Shown: positions 25,128-33,113 of the stretch, in pieces | Numbering within the stretch: the stretch's first letter is position 1 | Layout: the number at the start of each line of letters is the position of its first letter | Assembly (NCBI GenBank): GCA_031289775.1 | Contig: JAITOY010000066.1 | Span: 1-46,455 of the forward strand | Length of the DNA stretch: 46,455 nucleotides | DNA from: Synergistaceae bacterium | GTDB taxonomy: Bacteria; Synergistota; Synergistia; Synergistales; Synergistaceae | Direction: 5' to 3' | Made by a program: the position numbers and the translations under genes | The notes under the pieces: model-generated | What the model was told of the DNA's origin: nothing | Seen by the model: only the letters and a program-made list of their open reading frames with translations | Database searches by the model: none

Positions 25128-26129
25128 GTGAGTAATCGCAAATCGTTTTTCAAAGCAGTCTGTTGTTTCGTCGTTACGTTCGCCTCGGTTCTGTCCGCTG
25201 GCGCGGTTTGGGCCTCCGAATTCAAACTGTCGAATCAGTTTCCGCCGTCCCACCACCTTTCCAAGGGCATGATATTCTTCGCCGACAAGGTCAATGAGTA
25301 CTCGGGCGGGAAGGTGAAGTGCAAAATCTTCGACTCAGCTCAGCTCTACAAGGACACAGAGATAGTCGAGGCTCTCCAGGACGGCGTGGTCGAGGTCGGA
25401 CTCGTCCCCACAAACAAATGGTCCGGCATGATCCCGGCCATCGACGTCTTCGAGGTTCCCTTCATCTTCAGCGAGCTGCCATCCATAAAGAAGTTCCTCG
25501 ACGCTGGGGCGTCCGACCTCTTCAACGCAGAGTTCTCAGCCAAGGGCGTCAAGGACATCTTCTGGGTCGACTACGGCTACGTCCAGTTCTTCAACAGCAA
25601 GCGACCCCTCAAAACCCCGAACGACTTCAAGGGACTCTCGATGCGCGCGTTCAGCAGCGGCGACGCCGCCATCCTCGCGGCCCTCGGCGCGGCCCCGACC
25701 ATCATGAGCTCGTCGGAGATGTACATGGCTCTGCAAAGGGGTACAGTCGACGGCGCGACCACAGGGATGCCCGCCGCCGTCTCGCGCAAGATCAGCGAGA
25801 TCCAGAAGTACCTGACGATATCAAACTATTCCTGCGCCCAGTTCGTCGTGCAGGGCAACCTCAAGTGGTGGAACTCCCTCCCAGACGACGAGAAAGACGC
25901 GATCACCAAGGCCGGCCGAGACACCGAGGCGTGGGTGCGCGACGTCATAGCCGAGTCCGAGGCCCAGGCCCTATCCGACATAAAGGCGGCCGGGCTTGAG
26001 ATCCATACCCTCACTCAGGATGAGCGCGACCTCTTCGCGAAGGCCACTGCGAGCGTGTGGGACGAATTCGCCGCGAAGACTGGCGACCTCGGCAAAAAGC
26101 TCCTCGACTTTGCGCGGTCGATCGACTAG
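25128..26129 (+). CDS. dctP: TRAP transporter solute-binding protein DctP
   Basis: Periplasmic binding protein, 333 residues from GTG 25128. The start is set by AAAGGAGAG and by the signal peptide that follows (SNRKSFFKAVCCFVV, ending VWASEF). SNQFPPSHHLSKGM and FADKVNEYSGGKVKC open the mature protein. FFNSKRPLKTPNDFKGLSMR contains the arginine region that usually binds the substrate carboxylate, and ALQRGTVDGATTGM is the DctP signature. The ligand is probably a carboxylate or sugar acid. It is co-transcribed with dctQ and dctM. Confidence 0.93.
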   Translation: MSNRKSFFKAVCCFVVTFASVLSAGAVWASEFKLSNQFPPSHHLSKGMIFFADKVNEYSGGKVKCKIFDSAQLYKDTEIVEALQDGVVEVGLVPTNKWSGMIPAIDVFEVPFIFSELPSIKKFLDAGASDLFNAEFSAKGVKDIFWVDYGYVQFFNSKRPLKTPNDFKGLSMRAFSSGDAAILAALGAAPTIMSSSEMYMALQRGTVDGATTGMPAAVSRKISEIQKYLTISNYSCAQFVVQGNLKWWNSLPDDEKDAITKAGRDTEAWVRDVIAESEAQALSDIKAAGLEIHTLTQDERDLFAKATASVWDEFAAKTGDLGKKLLDFARSID

Positions 26130-26142
26130 GATCCGGGAGTTC

Positions 26143-26646
26143 ATGAAAGGATTCCGACGCGCTGTCGAAAGGCTCAACCTCGCGGTCGGGTATCTGTGCG
26201 GCATGGGCATTCTAGCCATGTGCCTGATACTTGTCTTCGAGGTGGTGTGTCGCTACTCGTTCAACTCGCCCACGATATGGGCGCAGGAGATATCAATATA
26301 TATATATACTTGGACAATGATGGCCGGAGGCGCGTACACTCTCATGAAGGGCAAACACGTCCGCATTGACGTACTGATGGAGCGCCTGTCGCGCAGGGCC
26401 ACTAGCGCACTTGAGATCATGACGAGCGCGCTGGGCGCGATATTCTGCGCCATAGTCAGCGTGCAGGCGTGGGAGATGATGGCGTCGTCATTTCAGTACG
26501 GCAAGCTCTCCCCCACTCTGCTGCGCATCCCCATGTGGATACCCCAGACTGCGCTTTTGCTCGGCTTCGTCCTGCTGACGCTGCAATTCATCTTCATCAT
26601 GGCGGACAAGTCCGGCAATTTCTCAACTGCCGGGCGGAAGGAGTAG
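26143..26646 (+). CDS. dctQ: TRAP transporter small permease DctQ
   Basis: 167 residues with four membrane helices (roughly 18-38, 50-70, 92-112, 135-155). VFEVVCRYSFNSPTIWAQEI and the GGAYTLMKGKHVRIDVL segment are the DctQ marks. The ATG at 26143 lies 13 bases after the dctP stop. Codons for ISIYIY contain a 13-base AT repeat (26296-26308), unusual in this otherwise GC-rich stretch. Confidence 0.92.
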   Translation: MKGFRRAVERLNLAVGYLCGMGILAMCLILVFEVVCRYSFNSPTIWAQEISIYIYTWTMMAGGAYTLMKGKHVRIDVLMERLSRRATSALEIMTSALGAIFCAIVSVQAWEMMASSFQYGKLSPTLLRIPMWIPQTALLLGFVLLTLQFIFIMADKSGNFSTAGRKE

Positions 26647-26657
26647 GAGGGCGTGCA

Positions 26658-27938
26658 ATGACCGGCTTCATACTCGTCGTGCTGCTGCTGCTCTTCGTAC
26701 TGCTACTCGGGCTCCCTGTCGCCTTTTCACTCGGAGTGACGTCGCTCGCGCTCATACTCAACTACGGCCTGCCGCTCAAGCTGTTGGGCAACACCATCTT
26801 CACATCCACCGACAGCTTCGTCATCATAGCGGTTCCGCTCTTCATACTAATGAGCCAGGTTCTGCTGGACGGACACATCGGCGACGACCTCTTCGGCGTG
26901 ATGAACGCATGGGTCTGCCATCTCCCAGGCGGCCTCGCAATCGCCACGCTCCTCTCCTGTGCGTTCTTCGCCGCCATAACGGGCTCCGGCGCGGCAACGT
27001 CCGCAACGATAGGCATGGTAGCCTATCCGGCAATGACCGGGAGGGGGTACGACAAAAAGTTCACCTTGGGGCTGTTGGCAGCCGGCGGCACGCTTGGGAT
27101 ACTCATACCACCGAGCATCCCGATGATCCTCTACGCATCCATCACTGAGGACTCGGTCGGCAAGCTGTTCTCCGCCGGCATCATCCCCGGCCTCGTGCTC
27201 ACTGGCCTCTTGATCGCCTACGCCGTCTTCAGGTGCGCTCACGGTTGCTTCACCCCAATGCCGCGCAAGAGCTGGCGCGAGAGATTCGACATCACCCGCC
27301 GCAATATCCTCGGCATCGCCCTGCCCTTCATAATTGTGGGCGGCATATATAGCGGGGTGTTCACCCCCACGGAGGCGGCGGCTGTCGGCCTCTTCTACAG
27401 CCTGATCCTGACGCTATTCGTCTACCGCACTATCAAGCTGCGGGAACTGCCGGACATCTGTCTCAAGTCCGTGTGCACGAGCTGCATGATAGCGATGGTC
27501 GTTGCCGGCGCCGTGCTATTTGGCCGAGTCATGACCATGCTCGAGATTCCGCAGATGCTCACCGAGTTCGTAATCGCCAAAAACCTGTCCCCGTTGCTCT
27601 TTATCGTGGCTATGAACATCCTGATGCTAGTGCTCGGATGCATACTGGAGACAGTGTCGATAGTGCTGCTGACGATGCCGCTGGTCGCTCCCTTGCTGGG
27701 AGCGCTCGGCATCGACTCGATCTGGTACGCTGTCATAGTGACGGTCAACATGGAGATGGCGCTCATAACGCCGCCGGTCGGCATGAACCTGTACGTGATC
27801 AAGGGCATGAGGGACGACATCAGGATGGGCGAGGTCATAAGGGGCGCCACGCCCTTCGTCGCACTCGTCCTCCTCTTCCTCATAATCATCATATCATTTC
27901 CTGGCCTGAGCACGTGGCTGCCGTCGATGATGAAATGA
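26658..27938 (+). CDS. dctM: TRAP transporter large permease DctM
   Basis: 426 residues with about 12 hydrophobic helices, the proton- or sodium-coupled transport channel. LLGLPVAFSLGVTSLA, ITGSGAATSATIGMVAYPAM, GGTLGILIPPSIPMILYASI and GVFTPTEAAAVGLFYSL are the conserved DctM blocks. TAGGAGGG is placed seven bases before the ATG. It ends the operon. Confidence 0.94.
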   Translation: MTGFILVVLLLLFVLLLGLPVAFSLGVTSLALILNYGLPLKLLGNTIFTSTDSFVIIAVPLFILMSQVLLDGHIGDDLFGVMNAWVCHLPGGLAIATLLSCAFFAAITGSGAATSATIGMVAYPAMTGRGYDKKFTLGLLAAGGTLGILIPPSIPMILYASITEDSVGKLFSAGIIPGLVLTGLLIAYAVFRCAHGCFTPMPRKSWRERFDITRRNILGIALPFIIVGGIYSGVFTPTEAAAVGLFYSLILTLFVYRTIKLRELPDICLKSVCTSCMIAMVVAGAVLFGRVMTMLEIPQMLTEFVIAKNLSPLLFIVAMNILMLVLGCILETVSIVLLTMPLVAPLLGALGIDSIWYAVIVTVNMEMALITPPVGMNLYVIKGMRDDIRMGEVIRGATPFVALVLLFLIIIISFPGLSTWLPSMMK

Positions 27939-28151
27939 TCCAAATAATGTGCAGGATTGTTCAACTTTAGGAACTGATGATAAAACGGAAAAAACCCATA
28001 TGCCTTGGCAAATCGCGTCTAAATAATAAATCGGTCTTCTTAGAGTGCCGGAGCCGCTGGCTTTATGTCCGCCAAATGTATATAATGACGTAGCCCATTG
28101 ATTGTCGAAACACAAAATTTAAAATATTTCGCCCGGAGGGGCGGGAAAGGA
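27939..28151 (+). promoter_or_regulatory. Intergenic region with likely rpiB promoter
   Basis: 213 bases without a gene. TATAAT at about 28081-28086 is the only clear -10, with no good -35. Near the 3' end CGCCC-GGAG-GGGCG (about 28130-28143) is a small hairpin just ahead of, and partly including, the GGAGGGG ribosome-binding site. The sugar-phosphate genes therefore probably have their own promoter. Confidence 0.35.
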
Positions 28152-28601
28152 ATGATTGAGTTGAAAATAGCTATTGGTTGCGATCCGAACGCGATCGACT
28201 TCAAGGCGCAGCTCATCCCATATATAAAGGAGCTCGGGCACGAGGTTCTGGACTACGGAAGCGAGGATCCGGTATACGCCAACGTCGCTATCGCGGTCGC
28301 GAAGGACGTTGCGGCGGGGAAGGCAGACCGCGGCGTCCTGATCTGCGGCACTGGAATCGGCGTCAGCATCGCCGCGAACAAAGTGGAGGGCGCTTATGCG
28401 GCTCTTGTGAGCAACATCTATCAGGCACAGCGCGCACAGCTCTCGAACAACGCGAACATCATCACCTTCGGCGCGCAGGTGATGGGGGTGGAGCTGGCGA
28501 AGTGCCTCGTGAAGGAGTACCTGTCGAACGCGTATGACCCAAAGAGCCGCAGCGGCCCGAAGGTCGGCCGAATCACAGAGTTCGAGAAACAGGGTAAATA
28601 G
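28152..28601 (+). CDS. rpiB: Sugar-phosphate isomerase, RpiB/LacA/LacB family
   Basis: Aldose-ketose phosphate isomerase, 149 residues. KIAIGCDPNAIDFK stands where RpiB has a GxDHAG-type motif, so the catalytic-region histidine is replaced. GVLICGTGIGVSIAANKVEG is the invariant active-site block with the cysteine base, and QLSNNANIITFGAQVMG is the second. The SNNAN form and missing histidine are closer to the LacAB/erythrose-phosphate type than to classic RpiB. ATG 28152 or TTG 28161 may be the start. The two following genes encode transketolase, so a pentose or tetrose phosphate substrate is likely. Confidence 0.82.
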   Translation: MIELKIAIGCDPNAIDFKAQLIPYIKELGHEVLDYGSEDPVYANVAIAVAKDVAAGKADRGVLICGTGIGVSIAANKVEGAYAALVSNIYQAQRAQLSNNANIITFGAQVMGVELAKCLVKEYLSNAYDPKSRSGPKVGRITEFEKQGK

Positions 28602-28603
28602 TT

Positions 28604-29446
28604 ATGCTGGGAACTATCGAGCTTTTGGAGCGCCACGCCGCCAGATGCAGACGTAGCGTTGTGCGCATGGTGCGCAGCAGCGGCGCCGGACACTTGGGCG
28701 GTTCTTTGTCGTGTTTGGACATAGTCACGGCGCTCTACTTCCACGCGATGGATGTCGACCCAAAAAACCCTGGAAAAACGAACCGCGATCGCTTCATCCT
28801 ATCCGCGGGGCACAAGTGCATGGCGCAGTACGCGGCGCTTGCGGAGCGGGGCTTTTTCGACATCTCACTGCTTGACACATACGGCAAGCTCAACACGAAA
28901 CTGCCCGGGCACCCCGATATGCACAAACTTCCCGGCGTGGAGGCCAACACTGGAGCTCTTGGGCATGGACTCTCCATCTCAGTAGGCATGGCGCTAGGGT
29001 TGCGCGCCGCCGGCCTCGAGAGCCGTGTGTACACTATCATGGGCGACGGAGAGCTCCCCGAGGGAAGCAACTGGGAAGCGGCGGCGGCCGCTGCTCATTA
29101 TGGGCTGCAAAATCTCGCCGTTTTCGTCGACGACAACGGTCTGCAGATAAGCGGGCGCACTGTGGAAGTGATGAACATGGAGCCTGTCGAGGAGCGTTTC
29201 TCCGCCTTCGGATGGGCCACGAGATCCATCGACGGCAACGACATGTCCGAGATAGTGAACACGCTAGGCGCGTTGCCATTCGAACCGGGGAAACCCTCGG
29301 CCGTCATAGCCCATACGATAAAGTGCAAAGGCCTGAGCTTTGCAGAGGGCAAAATGGCGTATCACTACTGGAAGCCAAAGGAAGACGAGCTCGCCCTGGC
29401 CGAGCTTGAACTTGACGAGGCCGTCAGGCTTGGGGAGGCTGGCTGA
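28604..29446 (+). CDS. Transketolase, N-terminal subunit
   Basis: 280 residues, the thiamine-diphosphate-binding half of a split transketolase. SSGAGHLGGSLSCLDIVTAL, LPGHPDMHKLPGVEANTGALG and the ThDP motif GDGELPEGSNWEAAAAAAHY with FVDDNGLQISG are all present. It starts two bases after rpiB and ends by TGATG overlap with the C-terminal subunit, so the halves are made in equal amounts. Confidence 0.93.
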   Translation: MLGTIELLERHAARCRRSVVRMVRSSGAGHLGGSLSCLDIVTALYFHAMDVDPKNPGKTNRDRFILSAGHKCMAQYAALAERGFFDISLLDTYGKLNTKLPGHPDMHKLPGVEANTGALGHGLSISVGMALGLRAAGLESRVYTIMGDGELPEGSNWEAAAAAAHYGLQNLAVFVDDNGLQISGRTVEVMNMEPVEERFSAFGWATRSIDGNDMSEIVNTLGALPFEPGKPSAVIAHTIKCKGLSFAEGKMAYHYWKPKEDELALAELELDEAVRLGEAG

Positions 29447-30387
29447 TGGACGTTAAATTATCGGATCCGAGGAAGATATTCGGGGCGGCTGTCCTCGAAG
29501 CGGCGCGGCACAACCCGGACATCGTCGTTCTCTCCGCCGACAGCGGCGGCAGCTCCGGGCACGGCGATTTCAAAAAGCAGTTTCCCGACCGTTACTACGA
29601 GTTCGGCATAATGGAGCAGGGGGTGGTCGGCATAGCGAGCGGCCTTGCCACAACAGGCAAAATCCCAGTCTTCTGCGCGATAGCGCCATTTGTCACGTCG
29701 CGCCCGTTCGAAATGTTCCGCAACGACCTCGGCTATATGAAACAGAACGTCAAGATCGTCGGACGCAACAGCGGCATCAGCTACAGCGACCTAGGCGCGA
29801 CGCATCACAGTCTGGAGGATTTTGCCCTGACGAGAATGATTCCAGGTGTGACTGTGCTCGCCCCTCAGGATCCTGGTGAGATAACCTCCGCCGTGTACGC
29901 CATACTGGAGCATAAAGGGCCGGTATACATGCGCATAGGCAACGATCCGATCCCGGATCTGTTCGAGCAGTCGCCCTTGGAGATAGGCAAGGGACGCATA
30001 TTGCGAGAGGGCTCTGACGTGACGGTCATTTCGACAGGAACCCTCACCGGCGCGGCCATCGAAGCGGCCGGGTTTTTGGAGGCGCGCGGCGTAAGCGCGC
30101 GCCTCGTCGGCATGCCGACCGTGTACCCGATCGACAGAGATCTCGTCCTGGAGAGCGCCCGATCAACCGGCCTCGTGGTCACAGTCGAGGAGCATTACGT
30201 TATAGGCGGCCTCGGCACGATCGTCCAGGAGGTTCTGAGCGAGGAGCTTCCCACGAAGGTGAGGAAGTTGGGCCTGCCGCATGTGTACGCCACAAGCGGA
30301 CCGTACAGGGAGCTTTTGGCCCATTATGGTCTCGACGCGCCCGGTCTGGCCGCCTCCGTAGAGGATTTTGTAAATAAGGCGCGGTGA
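29446..30387 (+). CDS. Transketolase, C-terminal subunit
   Basis: 313 residues, the pyrimidine-binding and C-terminal domains. VVLSADSGGSSGHGDF, RYYEFGIMEQGVVGIASGLA (with the catalytic glutamate in IMEQ) and GATHHSLEDFALTRMIPGV are typical. TVEEHYVIGGLGTIVQEVL is the C-terminal domain mark. Together with the N-terminal subunit it transfers two-carbon ketol units between sugar phosphates. Confidence 0.93.
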   Translation: MDVKLSDPRKIFGAAVLEAARHNPDIVVLSADSGGSSGHGDFKKQFPDRYYEFGIMEQGVVGIASGLATTGKIPVFCAIAPFVTSRPFEMFRNDLGYMKQNVKIVGRNSGISYSDLGATHHSLEDFALTRMIPGVTVLAPQDPGEITSAVYAILEHKGPVYMRIGNDPIPDLFEQSPLEIGKGRILREGSDVTVISTGTLTGAAIEAAGFLEARGVSARLVGMPTVYPIDRDLVLESARSTGLVVTVEEHYVIGGLGTIVQEVLSEELPTKVRKLGLPHVYATSGPYRELLAHYGLDAPGLAASVEDFVNKAR

Positions 30388-30617
30388 GGATGGCGGCGTT
30401 TGCAATTAGCGTGTTCGACGCAATCGCCGCCCACGTCTCCGCCCCTTCGTTGGTTGCGATAACTGGAGGGGGAGGAAAGACGTCTGGCGAGGCGACGGAC
30501 GGGATAAACGCGCTGGAGTATGTCTCGGATTTTTGGCTGGCTAGTCGCCCTCCGACGGGTGGACGACATCCCCTAGATTTTCGAGTATCCAGTCGGCGGC
30601 TCGCCTCGCTTCGTTGA
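30384..30617 (+). pseudogene. Truncated YqeC-like N-terminal fragment
   Basis: A reading frame that begins GTGA-overlapped with the transketolase stop encodes AAFAISVFDAIAAHVSAPSL, then VAITGGGGKTS. The GGGGKTS phosphate loop and the helix before it resemble the first 40 residues of YqeC, a protein linked to selenium-dependent molybdenum hydroxylases. After the loop (about 30481) the similarity stops, and the frame runs into the tail of the opposite-strand ELM1 gene. It looks like a gene start left after a deletion or rearrangement. The assignment rests on one motif and is tentative. Confidence 0.4.
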
Positions 30618-31914
30618 AACCGTCTGGATCGGGCTCCATATCCGCGTCAAGTGGAGCGAATGGAGACATGTCGTCGCGTCTGCGCTCCTTCATCCAGTCC
30701 TTGAACTCTATCAGCAGCCCCATCTTCTCGAAGCTGTGAAACGTCTGTTCGAATCGAGGGATTCCCCACAGCATCCTCCTTGGCAGGAGGCCAGCCACAA
30801 CCATGCTGGACGTCACCCTCTGGAGCTTGTTCTTTATGCCTATGTGCTCTGCCCTGAGGAGGACGACCCTGTGTCCGGCCGTAGCCGCTTCTGATACCAG
30901 ATCGAGAGAGTCGTCTGTCACGAACGCCTCGTCACAGGCGCCAAGTATCGCGGGGATTGGATTCAACGGATCAGTCGACGCGATCAGAAGGAAGCGCACG
31001 CGCTCGCTGTTCGCCGCGAGCCTGCGGATCGCGCTCTCCGCTTCCCTTGACGTCTTTGCGGTTGTCGCTATGTACAGGTCAACATCGCTACGCTCCGCCT
31101 CGTGAAAGACCTTGCCAAGGCGTTTTTGCACCCAATCGTACGTTATACGATAGTTTTTGTCGTCCCCCCCGACTAGCACCCCCCATCTGCGGTCGCTTTG
31201 CGGAGGGAACTGACGCATCAGCGATTCCGCCACTGGCCCCAGTTCCTCCCTAACTATGAGGTTTGGTATGCCGACTGTGGTAAGTATGTTCGAGAGGTCG
31301 AGCGGGTAATCGTGCTCCGGCACTACGGCGAAGTCGAAAGGCTCCGTCCCTATCACTCCGGGCGTCGTTATCGTGACGCAAGTGCATCGCCAGATGTAAC
31401 CGAGGGCGACGTTGTAGAAAGAGGGCATCGAGCCTGTGGACAGGATAATGAGCGAGGACGCGTCCCCCTCCCTTATGTCGCGCTCCAGAAGCCACTTGCC
31501 AAGGGTGCGTATGATCCCCTCCCCATCGGCGAGCGCAAGCCAATCACGCGCTTTTCTGCGGTTTCCCTCCAGCAGCTTCGCAACAGCGGTGAACGCCCTG
31601 CGGCGCCTCACGCCGGTAAGCTCGGGAACCTCCTGTTCCAGAATCTCCGCGCCAGTGCGACGCGACAGCCATGAAGCCAGCCCTCGGCTCTGGTTGATGT
31701 TTTCACGCACGCCGTCCGTCAGTATGACGATAAGTTTGAGATTTGGGATCGGCGGCCGTTCGCCGCGCGAAACCCTGACGATAGGGTCGTCCCAGTCGCT
31801 CCGTCGCCGTCTCCTCTTCGGTATTGCATCCGTTTTATCCTCAGGTCTTCCAAGCGTTTCGGACAAACACGCAGCACCCGCCTTCCAAGCGATGACGCGA
31901 AATAACGTCGTCAT
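30541..31914 (-). CDS. ELM1/GtrOC1-family protein (COG3660), probable envelope enzyme
   Basis: 457 residues from ATG 31914; a 5' extension to 31956 has no ribosome-binding site. After an arginine-rich linker (about 30-55) the pattern LIVILTDGVRENINQSRGLASWL, ILSTGSMPSFYN, FDFAVVPEHDYP, WGVLVGGDDKNYRITYDWV, TTAKTSREAESAIRRL and EAFVTDDSLDLVSEAATAG fits the mitochondrial fission ELM1 family, whose bacterial members have a glycosyltransferase-like fold. It is the third gene after hldE and a heptosyltransferase, which suggests work on LPS. The reaction is not established. Confidence 0.8.
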   Translation of the reverse strand: MTTLFRVIAWKAGAACLSETLGRPEDKTDAIPKRRRRRSDWDDPIVRVSRGERPPIPNLKLIVILTDGVRENINQSRGLASWLSRRTGAEILEQEVPELTGVRRRRAFTAVAKLLEGNRRKARDWLALADGEGIIRTLGKWLLERDIREGDASSLIILSTGSMPSFYNVALGYIWRCTCVTITTPGVIGTEPFDFAVVPEHDYPLDLSNILTTVGIPNLIVREELGPVAESLMRQFPPQSDRRWGVLVGGDDKNYRITYDWVQKRLGKVFHEAERSDVDLYIATTAKTSREAESAIRRLAANSERVRFLLIASTDPLNPIPAILGACDEAFVTDDSLDLVSEAATAGHRVVLLRAEHIGIKNKLQRVTSSMVVAGLLPRRMLWGIPRFEQTFHSFEKMGLLIEFKDWMKERRRDDMSPFAPLDADMEPDPDGFNEARRAADWILENLGDVVHPSEGD

Positions 31915-31995
31915 TATATACTCTACAACTCCTAACACACGAATCGAAATATACATTTAACGCGCTGGAATTGGGATAGTAATATGCGCAATGTC

Positions 31996-33093
31996 TTACA
32001 GTCCGTGAGTTATGCTGCCTGCGGACGCCTCTTCCGGTCGACGGATTCGAGCTGCGAAGTCATGGAATTCGGAGAGCGCCCGCTTCGGCGAGATACCGGA
32101 CAGGCAATCCAGAGGGCAGACGTAGTTCCAACAGCCCGCTTTGGGGCAGCTCACGCGAATGTCGCGGAACCAGGGCATCCGCAGATCCATAACATAGGCG
32201 TCCGTGACGCCGAAAAACCCCATGGTAGGCGTCCCAACGAGCGCGGCGAGGTGCAGAGGGCCAGTGTCGTTGCCTATGGCTACGGTGGAGGCCCGGGCGA
32301 CTGCGGCCAAAAGCGGGAACGTCGTATGGCCGACCAGGTTCAACACGCAGGGTTTTGAGATGGCGTTTTCTATCTCCAGCGCCATGCCCTCCTCCGACGC
32401 GCCGTTTCCGTTAAGTATAATTCCCCATCCCTGTTCGGCGAGTCTGGATAAAAACGTGATCCAGTGCTCGGTCGGCCAGAGTTTTTTCTCCTTGCTCGCG
32501 CCTATTATAGCGAAGATTTTTTTCTCTGGAAGCCCCGACAGCATCTGGTTTGCTCTATTCCTGTCCTCTTCGGTAGTGAAGATGGCGACACTGTCGCGCC
32601 GCATGAAATCCACGCCAAGGTAATCGAGCGACTCCCAGTGCGTCTGTCTGTAGCAGAACTGAATAGTCCTGTTGTAGCCGAAACGCTGGCGTATTCGGCT
32701 GAAAAGCGCGACCGCCGCGACGGACAGGACGCGATGCATACTGAAAAGCCATTTAAAATTCGAGGCGCGGACGGTTCGCACGACCTTGAAAAAATCGAGC
32801 GGTTTTTTTTTGACGTCCCACGCGATAACCTCGTCGATATATGGCTGATTTCGGATGAGATCCGCAAAGACCGGTTTCGTCAAAAACGTAACCCGGACGT
32901 CAGGGTACTTCATCTTGAATCGCTGTGCCGACGCCCCGGCCTGCAGGACGTCGCCGAACGCGCTCAGGCGTATCCAGAGAACCTTGTCGCCCGGCTGCGG
33001 CGCCATGGGCTTGAAAAACGGCGTCTGCTCTTTTTGTTTCGTTTTTGACTCGCCATCTGCCATGGCCGCGTTTTTGTTTTGAGCGATACCCAT
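31996..33093 (-). CDS. Glycosyltransferase family 9, LPS heptosyltransferase-like
   Basis: 365 residues from ATG 33093, set by GGAG nine bases upstream; a TTG at 33108 is less likely. GDKVLWIRLSAFGDVLQAGA opens the first Rossmann domain. IGASKEKKLWPTEHWITFLS and GNDTGPLHLAALVGTPTMGFFG are the ADP-heptose-binding blocks of GT9. A polar, lysine-rich N-terminal extension of about 25 residues precedes them. It follows hldE by 20 bases, which makes ADP-heptose the probable donor. Whether it acts as WaaC-, WaaF- or WaaQ-type cannot be told. Confidence 0.87.
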   Translation of the reverse strand: MGIAQNKNAAMADGESKTKQKEQTPFFKPMAPQPGDKVLWIRLSAFGDVLQAGASAQRFKMKYPDVRVTFLTKPVFADLIRNQPYIDEVIAWDVKKKPLDFFKVVRTVRASNFKWLFSMHRVLSVAAVALFSRIRQRFGYNRTIQFCYRQTHWESLDYLGVDFMRRDSVAIFTTEEDRNRANQMLSGLPEKKIFAIIGASKEKKLWPTEHWITFLSRLAEQGWGIILNGNGASEEGMALEIENAISKPCVLNLVGHTTFPLLAAVARASTVAIGNDTGPLHLAALVGTPTMGFFGVTDAYVMDLRMPWFRDIRVSCPKAGCWNYVCPLDCLSGISPKRALSEFHDFAARIRRPEEASAGSITHGL

Positions 33094-33113
33094 GATTTCG
33101 CGCTCCAAGGTGA

